From NCBI GenBank assembly GCA_036961205.1, contig JBALVI010000003.1, positions 248,001-312,000 on the forward strand: a stretch of DNA of 64,000 bases, written 5' to 3'. This document shows positions 1-7,772 of the stretch, in pieces. Position 1 is the first letter of the stretch, and every line of letters starts with the position of its first letter. The stretch is from CALJFL01 sp036961205. GTDB lineage: Bacteria; Pseudomonadota; Gammaproteobacteria; Pseudomonadales; Halieaceae. A model generated the notes under the pieces. That model had not been told where the DNA came from, made no database searches, and saw nothing but the letters and a program-made list of their open reading frames with translations. The position numbers and the translations under genes are program-made.

Positions 1-1492
1 ATTTGAGAGCTGGCAGGGGCACAATCCGCAGCAATGGCAGGCGATTAAGGCCGATGCCCAGGGCAGAGCGGAGCGTGGCAAAGCCCGGCAGCTGCCCGAG
101 ATTCGCGGCTATGACGCAGACCCGAAAGTCATCCGCCAGGCGCAGGATAATATCGCTACAGCGGATCTAAGTAATGTAGTAAGAGTATCCTGTAAGTCAT
201 TGTCTGAATTGGTAAAACCGACACATACAGAGCTGGAAGATGGGCTGCTTATCTGTAACCCCCCTTACGGTGAGCGCTTGGGTGAAAAGGCCAGTTTGAA
301 ATACCTCTATCGCCAGCTTGGCGAACTGATGGCGGCACAATTCTCTGGTTGGCAGGGAGCGGTTTTTACCTCTGATCTTGAATTGGGGAAAGCCACCGGA
401 TTGCGCAGCCACAAACGCTACACCCTGTTCAACGGTGCACTGGAATCTAGCCTCCTGTTGTTTGATCTAAACAACAATACCCTGCGTCGTCCTGCCGGTG
501 AACCGGAGCCATCATCCAGGACAGATGGGGAGAGGGTAATTGGCCCAGTGCTCAGCACAGGCGCCACGATGTTCGCTAATCGGATAAAAAAGAATCGCAA
601 ACGGCTGTCGAGTTGGCTGAAGCGAGAGCAAGTGAGTTGCTATCGGCTGTACGATGCGGACATGCCTGAATACTCTGTCGCGGTAGATATTTATGGCGAC
701 TATGTGCACGTAGCGGAATACCAGGCACCGAAGGGTATCGATCCCGAGGCCGCTGCGAAGCGACTGGAAGAGGTCACCGACGCCTTGCCTCAGGCGCTGG
801 GAGTTCCCACTGAACGTATTGTGTATAAGCAGCGCCGACAGCAGCGTGGCAAGGAACAGTATCAAAAGCAGGATGATCGCGGTGAGCTGCTGCAGGTTAA
901 TGAGGGAGGTGCGAATTTTCTTGTTAATCTTAATGACTATCTGGATACCGGTTTGTTTCTCGATCACAGGCCGTTGCGCAAGCGCTTGGCGTCAGAGGCA
1001 GCTGGTAAGGATTTCCTCAACCTGTTTTGCTATACAGGTACCGCTACGGTCCACGTTGCACTGGCCAATGCCCGTTCGACGACCAGCGTTGATATGTCGA
1101 ATACGTATCTCGGTTGGCTGCGTAAAAATCTTGCGGCCAATGGCCTCGCTGAAAACCGTAATCACCTGATTCGAGCAGACTGTCTCAAGTGGCTGGAAAG
1201 CTGCGAGGAGACCTTTGATCTGATCATGTTGGATCCGCCTTCGTTCTCAAACTCCAAGTCGATGGAAGGGGACTTCGACGTGCTGCGCGACCAATACGAG
1301 CTGGTCTCGGCTGCGATGACTTGCCTGGCGCCCGGTGGTAGTTTGTATTTTTCGACCAATCGGAGGGGGTTCAAGCTAGCCCCTGAAATTGGCGAGTCGT
1401 TTCAGTGCGACGATATTAGCCGACAAACCCTGGATCCTGATTTCGCACGCAATCAAAAAATTCACCAGTGCTGGTTGCTCCAGCACCGCTAG
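1..1492 (+). CDS. rlmL: 23S rRNA (guanine-N2/N7)-methyltransferase RlmKL, 5' truncated by window edge
   Basis: The open frame runs into the window from position 2 with no start, so the N-terminal part (THUMP domain and the beginning of the first methyltransferase) lies outside. Two methyltransferase units are visible: the N-terminal RlmL-type unit carries NPPYGERLGE (about position 258), and the C-terminal RlmK-type unit carries LDPPSFSNS (about position 1230) after a SAM-binding stretch around FLNLFCYTGT. This fused arrangement is the gammaproteobacterial RlmKL, which modifies G2445 and G2069 of 23S rRNA (E. coli numbering). A later in-frame TTG at 200 is not the real start, because coding similarity continues upstream of it. 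Confidence 0.93.
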   Translation, partial: FESWQGHNPQQWQAIKADAQGRAERGKARQLPEIRGYDADPKVIRQAQDNIATADLSNVVRVSCKSLSELVKPTHTELEDGLLICNPPYGERLGEKASLKYLYRQLGELMAAQFSGWQGAVFTSDLELGKATGLRSHKRYTLFNGALESSLLLFDLNNNTLRRPAGEPEPSSRTDGERVIGPVLSTGATMFANRIKKNRKRLSSWLKREQVSCYRLYDADMPEYSVAVDIYGDYVHVAEYQAPKGIDPEAAAKRLEEVTDALPQALGVPTERIVYKQRRQQRGKEQYQKQDDRGELLQVNEGGANFLVNLNDYLDTGLFLDHRPLRKRLASEAAGKDFLNLFCYTGTATVHVALANARSTTSVDMSNTYLGWLRKNLAANGLAENRNHLIRADCLKWLESCEETFDLIMLDPPSFSNSKSMEGDFDVLRDQYELVSAAMTCLAPGGSLYFSTNRRGFKLAPEIGESFQCDDISRQTLDPDFARNQKIHQCWLLQHR

Positions 1493-1921
1493 AATTAGCA
1501 GCACTGAAACTTAGCTTGGCGCGCGGTTTCTAGCGGCTCCAAGCCTTGCTTCATGAGGGTTATAGGCCGCTAACGGTTAGTAGTCACCAACATTTCTCCG
1601 GCAACTCTATCCACATTTCGCCAAAAGTCCCTATATTTATAGTGTTATTTAAATGACTATCTCGAATGGTGCTTAAAAAAACCCCTAAGTCATTGAAATA
1701 GAAATATTTAGCAGAGCAGAGGTAGCTTTTACACGGCCTGAGAAAATCTACGAATTGCTCAACAGAGCAGTTCAGATCGAGAGCTGTCCCCAGAGTTATC
1801 CACAGCTGGGCCTGTGGATAACTGGCAGATTTAGAGAGCTACACCTCACTGGGCGCTGCTTTGTTACAGAATCGGGGTAAGTGTGGCTCAAAGTTCATAC
1901 TTAACTTATTCTTGTAGGCTT
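1493..1921. other. Intergenic region with AT-rich stretch and DnaA boxes
   Basis: This is 429 bases without a convincing gene. About 1625-1720 is AT-rich. Two perfect 9-mer DnaA boxes face each other at 1796-1821, and a one-mismatch box (ctatccaca) lies at 1607-1615. I see no strong sigma-70 promoter pair and no obvious rlmKL terminator. Confidence 0.6.
1794..1823. promoter_or_regulatory. Inverted pair of consensus DnaA boxes
   Basis: A 30-bp palindrome has 12-bp perfectly complementary arms (1794-1805 and 1812-1823) around a 6-bp spacer (ctgggc). Each arm contains the consensus DnaA box TTATCCACA (1796-1804 on +, 1813-1821 on -). It lies about 100 bp upstream of the flavodoxin-like gene. 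It could be a DnaA-responsive promoter element, a DnaA-titrating or DnaA-reactivating site, or part of an origin. Only the boxes themselves are seen. Confidence 0.65.
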
Positions 1922-2377
1922 ATGAGCAACTTGTTAATCGTCTATCACAGCCAGAGCGGCAGTTGTGCCGAGCTGGCCCGGGCAGCCTGTCACGGCGCAA
2001 GCCTGGAACCCCAGGTGACAACGCGAGTCCGTAGAGCAATAGATGCTGGCGTGCAGGATCTGTCCTGGGCAGGCGGGGTGCTGTTAGTGACGGCAGAAAA
2101 TTCAGGCAGTCTCGCCGGTGGTATGAAAGACTTTCTGGATCGAACATTTTATCCGGCGATAGAACGTTCGCTGGTATTGCCGTATGCGCTGTTGGTTAGC
2201 GCGGGTAATGATGGTCGGGCCGCGGTACAACAGGCCGAACGTATTCTCTCGGGAATCCCGTTTACCGTAGCGACGGAATCGCTGATATTACGGGGAGAGC
2301 TACAGCCTGATTTCCTCAACCAGGCCAGCGATATGGGGCAGGCCTTCGCTGCCGGATTGGAGATGGGTATTTTCTAG
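1922..2377 (+). CDS. Flavodoxin-like / NAD(P)H-dependent FMN oxidoreductase family protein
   Basis: The product is 151 aa with a flavodoxin fold. The N-terminus LLIVYHSQSGSCAELA has the first beta strand and the phosphate-binding loop for FMN, and VTAENSGSLAGGMKDFLDR resembles the second flavin loop of flavodoxin and NADPH:quinone-reductase relatives. An in-frame GTG at 1883 would add 13 residues; I prefer ATG 1922 because the flavodoxin fold begins right after it. It is monocistronic, between the DnaA-box region and small hypothetical genes. The redox partner is unknown. Confidence 0.75.
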   Translation: MSNLLIVYHSQSGSCAELARAACHGASLEPQVTTRVRRAIDAGVQDLSWAGGVLLVTAENSGSLAGGMKDFLDRTFYPAIERSLVLPYALLVSAGNDGRAAVQQAERILSGIPFTVATESLILRGELQPDFLNQASDMGQAFAAGLEMGIF

Positions 2378-2563
2378 TTCTATCTTTTGTGCATTGGCTT
2401 AGGTGTTCATGCTCACGATAAATGAACTCCTCTCAACATGATTGATAGACTAGATCTAAACGAACGGTTTCCACCTATTGTGGACACAAATGCTTTTAAA
2501 AAAATCCACTTAAGACAGACTTCCGTATATAGCTTTCAAGATCAATCGATTAAAGGACTGGAA

Positions 2564-2860
2564 ATGAAGAAGTTAGGACTTTGGATTTACGACGTGTACC
2601 AATATATTTTTGACTCCGAAAAAAATCCACTCAGGCATATCCCTGACCCAACAAGTAGAATGTTCATCATGACAATTCTGGCGTTTATGTGGAGTGGTGT
2701 CTTTGCAGTCTATCTCGGAAGTATCGCGTACTTCGGTATAAGCATAGCCGCACACATTATATTGATCCTGATGTTTTTCTTTACCGTCGCGGTATTCTAT
2801 GACGCAGAAAAAAATCAAAGCTCATGGTTGCTCAGGCTACGCAAAGATCAGCCTAAGTAG
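2564..2860 (+). CDS. Small two-TM membrane protein, unknown function
   Basis: The product is 98 aa. I chose ATG 2564 because it is preceded by an AAAGGA Shine-Dalgarno at about 2551; the frame stays open back to 2438 but that part looks non-coding. Two hydrophobic segments are seen (MFIMTILAFMWSGVFAVYLG and a later one ending ILILMFFFTVAVFY), with a charged N-terminal head and a basic C-terminus. I do not recognise the family. Confidence 0.55.
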   Translation: MKKLGLWIYDVYQYIFDSEKNPLRHIPDPTSRMFIMTILAFMWSGVFAVYLGSIAYFGISIAAHIILILMFFFTVAVFYDAEKNQSSWLLRLRKDQPK

Positions 2861-2889
2861 CCACTGGAACATCACCAAGAAATATCATC

Positions 2890-3132
2890 ATGGACGCTAG
2901 TGACAGTAGCCGAATCATTGAAATGGCTTGGGAAGATCGAACCCCTTTTGAGGCCATCCAAGGCGCATACGGACTCTCGGAGCCTCAAGTGATTAAGTTA
3001 ATGCGCCAGGAAATGAAACCACGATCTTTTCAGATGTGGCGCAAGCGGGTTGCTGGTAGGCGCACCAAGCACTTATCACAACGCGGTTTTACCGTAGGCA
3101 AGTTCCGTTGCCCCACGCAAAAGATGCGCTAA
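2890..3132 (+). CDS. TIGR03643-type small conserved protein
   Basis: The product is 80 aa. The core AWEDRTPFEAI, the segment GLSEPQVIKLMR and the basic tail WRKRVAGRRTKH fit the small conserved family I know as TIGR03643. The middle resembles a helix-turn-helix and the tail is strongly basic, so nucleic-acid binding is possible, but no function is established. It follows the small membrane protein by 29 bases on the same strand. Confidence 0.7.
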   Translation: MDASDSSRIIEMAWEDRTPFEAIQGAYGLSEPQVIKLMRQEMKPRSFQMWRKRVAGRRTKHLSQRGFTVGKFRCPTQKMR

Positions 3133-3171
3133 CGAGAAATGGCGGCAAGTTATTCCCTGCGTTCTAAATCA

Positions 3172-3223
3172 AGGGGTCAGATTTCTTGGTCCCGAACCAA
3201 GGGGGAAGTTCAGTCTGACCTCT
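3172..3223. repeat. REP-like nested imperfect palindrome
   Basis: The outer arms aggggtcaga (3172-3181) and tctgacctct (3214-3223) are complementary except at one position. They enclose a separate small hairpin, cttggt/accaag (3185-3190 and 3196-3201), with a 5-base loop. The ggggtcaga arm resembles repetitive extragenic palindromes linked to RayT-type transposases. I see no second copy in the window. Confidence 0.4.
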
Positions 3224-3427
3224 TGCACATTTGGCCAGTTCACCGAATTAATCAATGTGTTGCGTCGACCGGTTGAATTCAAGACTCATGCCGGTCATTA
3301 GGCTAGACTCTAGCGAGTGTCGACTCCCCACTTAAAGTGTCCTCAGACGAGAAACCTGATTCCTCCGTTTCATGAGAATAATCTGCTAGATTGAGCTTTA
3401 CGAGAAAATCACGGAACAATCATATAG

Positions 3428-3880
3428 ATGAAAATTAAGTTCAGAGATGTAAAACCCCAGGACTTGGGAAAGTGTATCGAAATAAGAGGTATGACCAGGG
3501 ACAATCCGGTGCCAGCTGAAATCTTAAAGGAGTTTGGTGTTACTAAGGAGGCATGGGTACCCTTGGTCAGAGATAAGAAAATTGTAGGGGTTGTTGCAGA
3601 ATATAAACACGAATTGATCGGCTTCTGCTCTGGGGATGTCAATACGGGGGAAGTCTTGGTGCTTGCTTTGCTACCTGAATATGAAGGGCGCGGTCTGGGC
3701 AAGCATATGCTTGCGCTTGTTATTGATAAATTATTTTTGTTTGGTATGGATAAGCTCTGGCTGGCTGCGTCTCCTAATCCAGAAATTCGGGCGCATGGTT
3801 TTTATAGGCATTTAGGCTGGGTTCCCGCTGGGGTGATCGATAAGAATAGAGATGAAGTGCTTGAGTACTATAAAACATGA
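3428..3880 (+). CDS. GNAT-family N-acetyltransferase
   Basis: The product is 150 aa. The acetyl-CoA-binding motif A is clear in the middle (VLALLPEYEGRGLGKHM), preceded by the beta strands of the fold, and the C-terminal HGFYRHLGW is the usual motif B region of GNAT enzymes. The substrate cannot be told from sequence. It stands alone, and base composition is more AT-rich than in the leu-trp block downstream. Confidence 0.85.
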   Translation: MKIKFRDVKPQDLGKCIEIRGMTRDNPVPAEILKEFGVTKEAWVPLVRDKKIVGVVAEYKHELIGFCSGDVNTGEVLVLALLPEYEGRGLGKHMLALVIDKLFLFGMDKLWLAASPNPEIRAHGFYRHLGWVPAGVIDKNRDEVLEYYKT

Positions 3881-3993
3881 AAAAACGAGGATGAGTCGCG
3901 GCGATAGTGGGAGTCCGCTATTGGAATAAAGCGGACATCGTCTATCCTTGTGAAAACCAGAGCTAGGGGCAAAGTAAGTAAACCGGAGGTGAT

Positions 3994-4236
3994 GTGTCAT
4001 TCGAAGACTTGATTTCTGAAGAGCCGTTCAGCTACTTGGCAACCAAGAGTGGACTGGTACAGATTTCCCATCATGGCAAGATAGTAACTAAGCTGAGTGG
4101 GAAAAACGCGTCGCGATTCCTGATTAAAGTAGAAGCGGGAGATAGTAGTGATGCTCAGCTTGTGATGGCTAAAGCGACCGGACATTTCAAGCACGGATCG
4201 GAGAAGGTCTCAAAAGCGAGAAGAGACAGCAGTTAA
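3994..4236 (+). CDS. Small conserved hypothetical protein
   Basis: The product is 80 aa. GTG 3994 is chosen because GGAGGTGAT lies directly before it, whereas the overlapping ATG at 3992 is in another frame. The pattern (a beta-rich start around FSYLATKSGLVQISHHGK, then AQLVMAKATGHFKHG near the C-terminus) looks like a small soluble protein that recurs in proteobacteria, but I cannot name a function. Confidence 0.6.
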   Translation: MSFEDLISEEPFSYLATKSGLVQISHHGKIVTKLSGKNASRFLIKVEAGDSSDAQLVMAKATGHFKHGSEKVSKARRDSS

Positions 4237-4285
4237 TCTATTGATCTTTGCTTAACCCTGCCTGTGTCAGAGCTGTTTTTGCAGA

Positions 4286-4612
4286 TCAGCTAACTGGGCG
4301 CTTCGCAGTTATCAGCCATACCTGAGCAATAATAATGAACAGAGCCGCACCTGAAAGCAGGAATGGATTCAGGTACCATTGCTCGCCCAACATGAACTCG
4401 CCCTTGGATATCTTCATCCACCCCATAAAGTTCTGGTTCGCGGCCACCACTGCTCCCAGGAATCCAAAGCTCAATCCAAAGTATTTTATGATCCAGTGGC
4501 TGGGAGCCGGAAGTAGCATAAAAACACCGAGGATCACAATAACGGAACGTTGTACCCGGCAATATGGGCACACATCTGTGGCTGATATCAGAAGAGACGG
4601 TTCGTGTCTCAC
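4286..4612 (-). CDS. DsbB-like small membrane protein, possibly N-terminally shortened
   Basis: The product is 108 aa with a GTG start. CPYCRVQR near residue 15 resembles the CxxC-x2-QR motif at the periplasmic end of TM1 in DsbB, and about three hydrophobic helices follow. DsbB proteins normally have a further helix before the CxxC. Here the frame upstream stays open to about 4705 but has no good start and no hydrophobic helix, so the gene may be decayed or a divergent short form. It lies downstream of the LysR gene on the same strand. A + strand frame across the same bases looks like a shadow. Confidence 0.45.
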   Translation of the reverse strand: MRHEPSLLISATDVCPYCRVQRSVIVILGVFMLLPAPSHWIIKYFGLSFGFLGAVVAANQNFMGWMKISKGEFMLGEQWYLNPFLLSGAALFIIIAQVWLITAKRPVS

Positions 4613-4695
4613 GCCAATTTTTGAGATGACGGCACAAAGCGGATATTTAGAAATACTTAAAAATTCCGGAACTGTGCAGATATCGTCGGTGGCAT

Positions 4696-5571
4696 TTAGT
4701 CATCACCGTAGTCTTCAAGACACGCTATAAATGCGGCAGCGGCTCGCGATAGGCTTCGGCCCCGGTGGTAAACAAAACCGAGCAGGCGTTCCACCGCTAT
4801 CCCCTCAACATCAAGGGCGACTAAAGAATCATCACGCATGCTTGCGGGTAACATAGTCCAGCCCAGTCCCACCGACGCCATCATCCTGATCGTTTCCAGA
4901 TAGTTGGTCATCATCGACACATTTAAATCCAGTCCGTGTTGATCGAATAGTCGCTTGACGATTTGCCCGGTGTAGGTGTTCAGTCCGGGCAGTACCGCAG
5001 CAGAAGCAGCAAGTGCAGCCATGTCTACCCGGGAACACTGTGCCAACTCGTGTTCTGGTGCCACCATAAATTCCAACTGGTCACGCCACACGGTACGACG
5101 TGTGAACTGGACACTGTCCTCGGGTGACAGCGTGACCACGGCCAGCTCTATTTTCCCTTGAGTGATTAATTCATAAGCCCGCTCTGAATCCATAAAATCT
5201 ATATCGATGTTTACCGCAGGGTAGTCGGTACTGAATTGACTCAACACCGGCGGTAAGCGGTGAAGTCCAATGTGATGGCTGGTTGCGAGTCGGAGAGTGC
5301 CGGCGACCTCTCCGGCGAGATCCCTCACCGATTGCTCGGCCAACAGCAATTGCTGCTCGATTTGCTTGGCATGTGGGAGCAGCGCCTGGCCCGCTTCGGT
5401 CAGACGTATTTGCCTGCCTATACGATCGAACAGCTCACTGTTCAGCTGTTGTTCCAGCAGGGCGACCCGTTTGCTGACCGCCGGTTGGGTCAGATGCAGT
5501 TTTTCTGCCGCCAGCGAGAATGAACCGGTTTCAGCGACCAGTGCAAACGCTCTGAGATTTTGGATTTCCAT
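4696..5571 (-). CDS. LysR-family transcriptional regulator divergent from leuC
   Basis: The product is 291 aa, typical for LysR. The N-terminal winged helix-turn-helix is clear (residues 1-60, GSFSLAAEKLHLTQPAVSKR) and a periplasmic-binding-like effector domain follows. It is transcribed away from leuC with a 116-bp gap holding a T-N11-A palindrome. P. aeruginosa has a LysR gene in the same place beside leuC, so control of leuCDB and of its own gene is the natural inference. The effector is unknown. Confidence 0.88.
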   Translation of the reverse strand: MEIQNLRAFALVAETGSFSLAAEKLHLTQPAVSKRVALLEQQLNSELFDRIGRQIRLTEAGQALLPHAKQIEQQLLLAEQSVRDLAGEVAGTLRLATSHHIGLHRLPPVLSQFSTDYPAVNIDIDFMDSERAYELITQGKIELAVVTLSPEDSVQFTRRTVWRDQLEFMVAPEHELAQCSRVDMAALAASAAVLPGLNTYTGQIVKRLFDQHGLDLNVSMMTNYLETIRMMASVGLGWTMLPASMRDDSLVALDVEGIAVERLLGFVYHRGRSLSRAAAAFIACLEDYGDD

Positions 5572-5578
5572 AGAATGA

Positions 5579-5593
5579 ATTCCTCATGGGAAT
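5579..5593. promoter_or_regulatory. Candidate LysR operator between lysR and leuC
   Basis: The perfect interrupted palindrome ATTCC-N5-GGAAT contains the T-N11-A spacing typical of LysR-type binding sites (T 5580, A 5592). It begins only 8 bases upstream of the regulator's start codon, as expected for autoregulation. Assignment to this regulator is inference. Confidence 0.5.
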
Positions 5594-5687
5594 GTGAACT
5601 ATAAAAATAATAAATTTGAGTTATCTCTCAGTCAAGCCTAAAATTGCCGCTTCTTTACAATCCAGTAACTGAAAGTGGAGGCACCCC

Positions 5688-7118
5688 ATGGCCGCAAAGA
5701 CACTGTATGACAAATTATGGAATAGCCATCTCGTTGATCAGCGTGATGATGGCACCGCAATTATCTATATCGACAGGCACCTGATACACGAGGTGACGTC
5801 ACCACAGGCGTTCGAAGGCTTGCGTCTGGCGGGGCGCCAGCCATGGCGCCTGGATGCAAACCTTGCCGTGCCCGATCACAATGTGCCTACAGAGGCCTCG
5901 GAACGCGCGGGAGGTGTGGCTGGCATCCTCGACCCGATATCGCGATTGCAGGTGCAAACTCTTGATGACAACTGCAAAGCCTTTAATATTGTCGAAATTC
6001 CCATCAACGATATCCGTCAGGGTATCGTGCACGTCATTAGCCCGGAGTTAGGGTCCACCCTGCCAGGCATGACAGTCGTCTGTGGTGACTCTCACACCTC
6101 TACGCACGGAGCATTTGGCGCTCTGGCACACGGCATTGGTACTTCAGAAGTAGAACATGTGCTGGCCACCCAGTGTCTGGTGCAGAGCAAAATGAAGAAT
6201 ATGCTGATTCGTGTTGACGGGAAGTTGGCTTCTGGAATTACTGCCAAGGACGTTGCGCTGGCGATTATCGGTAAAATTGGCACTGCCGGTGGTTCCGGCT
6301 TTGCTATTGAGTTTGGGGGAGAGGCTGTGCGTGATCTCAGCATGGAAGGGCGCATGACACTTTGCAATATGTCCATCGAGGCCGGTGCGCGTATGGGGAT
6401 GATCGCCGTGGATGAAACCACTTTGGAATACGTTAAAGGCCGTCCTTACGCGCCTACAGGAGAGCAGTGGGACCTGGCCGCAGCGGCCTGGCAAGATTTA
6501 CACAGTGATGCGGATGCTCAGTTCGATTCGATCGTGGAGTTAGACGGCGCAGACATCAAACCACAAGTTACCTGGGGTACTTCTCCCGAGATGGTCTTGC
6601 CGATTGATGCGCACTTGCCAGACCCGCAATCCTTTGCCGATGCGACCCAGCGAGAAGCGGCGCGGCGCGCACTGGAATACATGGGCCTGGAAGCGGGCAT
6701 GGCGATTACCGATATAAAACCGGATCGTGTGTTCATTGGTTCCTGCACCAATTCGCGAATTGAAGATTTACGGGCGGCCGCCGATGTAGTCCGTGGCAAA
6801 CAGATAGCCGCTTCGATAAAACAGGCGCTGGTCGTCCCTGGGTCCGGGCAAGTAAAAGCGCAAGCCGAAGCTGAAGGCCTGGATAAAGTATTCATTGAAG
6901 CGGGTATGGAGTGGCGAGAGCCAGGTTGCTCAATGTGTCTGGCAATGAACGCCGACAAATTGGGGGAGGGCGAGCATTGCGCATCCACCTCAAATCGAAA
7001 TTTTGAAGGTCGCCAGGGCTTCGGTGGGCGAACCCACCTGGTTAGTCCTGCAATGGCTGCAGCTGCGGCTGTAGCGGGGCACTTTATCGACGTACGTGAT
7101 ATGCAGGGAGCCGAATAA
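5688..7118 (+). CDS. leuC: 3-isopropylmalate dehydratase large subunit
   Basis: The product is 476 aa, the usual LeuC length. It interconverts 2-isopropylmalate and 3-isopropylmalate in leucine synthesis together with LeuD. The 4Fe-4S ligands are seen in IGSCTNSRIEDL and in EPGCSMCLAMN, and substrate-region motifs such as GDSHTSTHGAFG are intact. ATG 5688 follows a GGAGG ribosome site. The stop overlaps the leuD start by one base (TAATG), so the two subunits are translationally coupled. Confidence 0.97.
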   Translation: MAAKTLYDKLWNSHLVDQRDDGTAIIYIDRHLIHEVTSPQAFEGLRLAGRQPWRLDANLAVPDHNVPTEASERAGGVAGILDPISRLQVQTLDDNCKAFNIVEIPINDIRQGIVHVISPELGSTLPGMTVVCGDSHTSTHGAFGALAHGIGTSEVEHVLATQCLVQSKMKNMLIRVDGKLASGITAKDVALAIIGKIGTAGGSGFAIEFGGEAVRDLSMEGRMTLCNMSIEAGARMGMIAVDETTLEYVKGRPYAPTGEQWDLAAAAWQDLHSDADAQFDSIVELDGADIKPQVTWGTSPEMVLPIDAHLPDPQSFADATQREAARRALEYMGLEAGMAITDIKPDRVFIGSCTNSRIEDLRAAADVVRGKQIAASIKQALVVPGSGQVKAQAEAEGLDKVFIEAGMEWREPGCSMCLAMNADKLGEGEHCASTSNRNFEGRQGFGGRTHLVSPAMAAAAAVAGHFIDVRDMQGAE

Positions 7119-7765
7119 TGAAAAGTTTTACTAAGCTGAACGGTCTGGTTGCGCCCATGGACCGCGCCAACGTCGATACCGATTTGATTATCCCCAAGCA
7201 ATTTCTCAAATCGATCAAACGAACCGGATTCGGTCCCAACCTGTTTGACGCGGTGCGCTATATGGATGAGGGCGAGCCTGGACAGGACAATAGTAAGCGC
7301 CCCCTCAATCCTGACTTTCCACTGAATGCGGCGCGCTATCAGGGTGCATCCGTATTGTTGGCGCGTGTTAATTTTGGCTGCGGGTCCAGCCGGGAACATG
7401 CACCCTGGGCGTTAGAGGATTACGGCTTTCGCTGTGTGATTGCGCCCAGCTTTGCCGATATTTTTTATAACAACTGCTTCAAGAATGGCGTCTTGCCTAT
7501 CGTGTTGGCCGAGGATGTGGTGGCCGCCCTGTTTGATGCCATGTACGCCGAGGAAGGCTATAAACTTGACGTGGATTTAGAGGCGCAGACCGTTAAAACC
7601 CCCGGGGGAGAGACACTGTCTTTTGAAGTGGATGGCTTTCGTAAACACAGCCTGCTCAATGGCCTGGATGATATTGGCCTGACGCTGCAAAGCGAGAATG
7701 CTATACGTGATTTCGAGGGGCGTTGGCAGCAGAAGTCGCCCTGGTTGTTCGGCACTATCGCTTAG
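7118..7765 (+). CDS. leuD: 3-isopropylmalate dehydratase small subunit
   Basis: The product is 215 aa, full length. It is the swivel-domain partner of LeuC. FGCGSSREHAPWAL is the hallmark loop of the small subunit, and the N-terminal DTDLIIPKQFLK is typical. It overlaps leuC by one base and is followed after 7 bases by leuB. Confidence 0.97.
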   Translation: MKSFTKLNGLVAPMDRANVDTDLIIPKQFLKSIKRTGFGPNLFDAVRYMDEGEPGQDNSKRPLNPDFPLNAARYQGASVLLARVNFGCGSSREHAPWALEDYGFRCVIAPSFADIFYNNCFKNGVLPIVLAEDVVAALFDAMYAEEGYKLDVDLEAQTVKTPGGETLSFEVDGFRKHSLLNGLDDIGLTLQSENAIRDFEGRWQQKSPWLFGTIA

Positions 7766-7772
7766 GAAGTAA

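Noticed and set aside
4335..4730. 131-codon + strand frame
   Set aside because: It overlaps the DsbB-like gene on the other strand, which has a CxxC motif and membrane helices; the + frame has no family features.
6518..7399. 293-codon open frame on the minus strand
   Set aside because: Antisense to leuC and leuD, both with clear motifs; no ribosome site and no recognisable protein.
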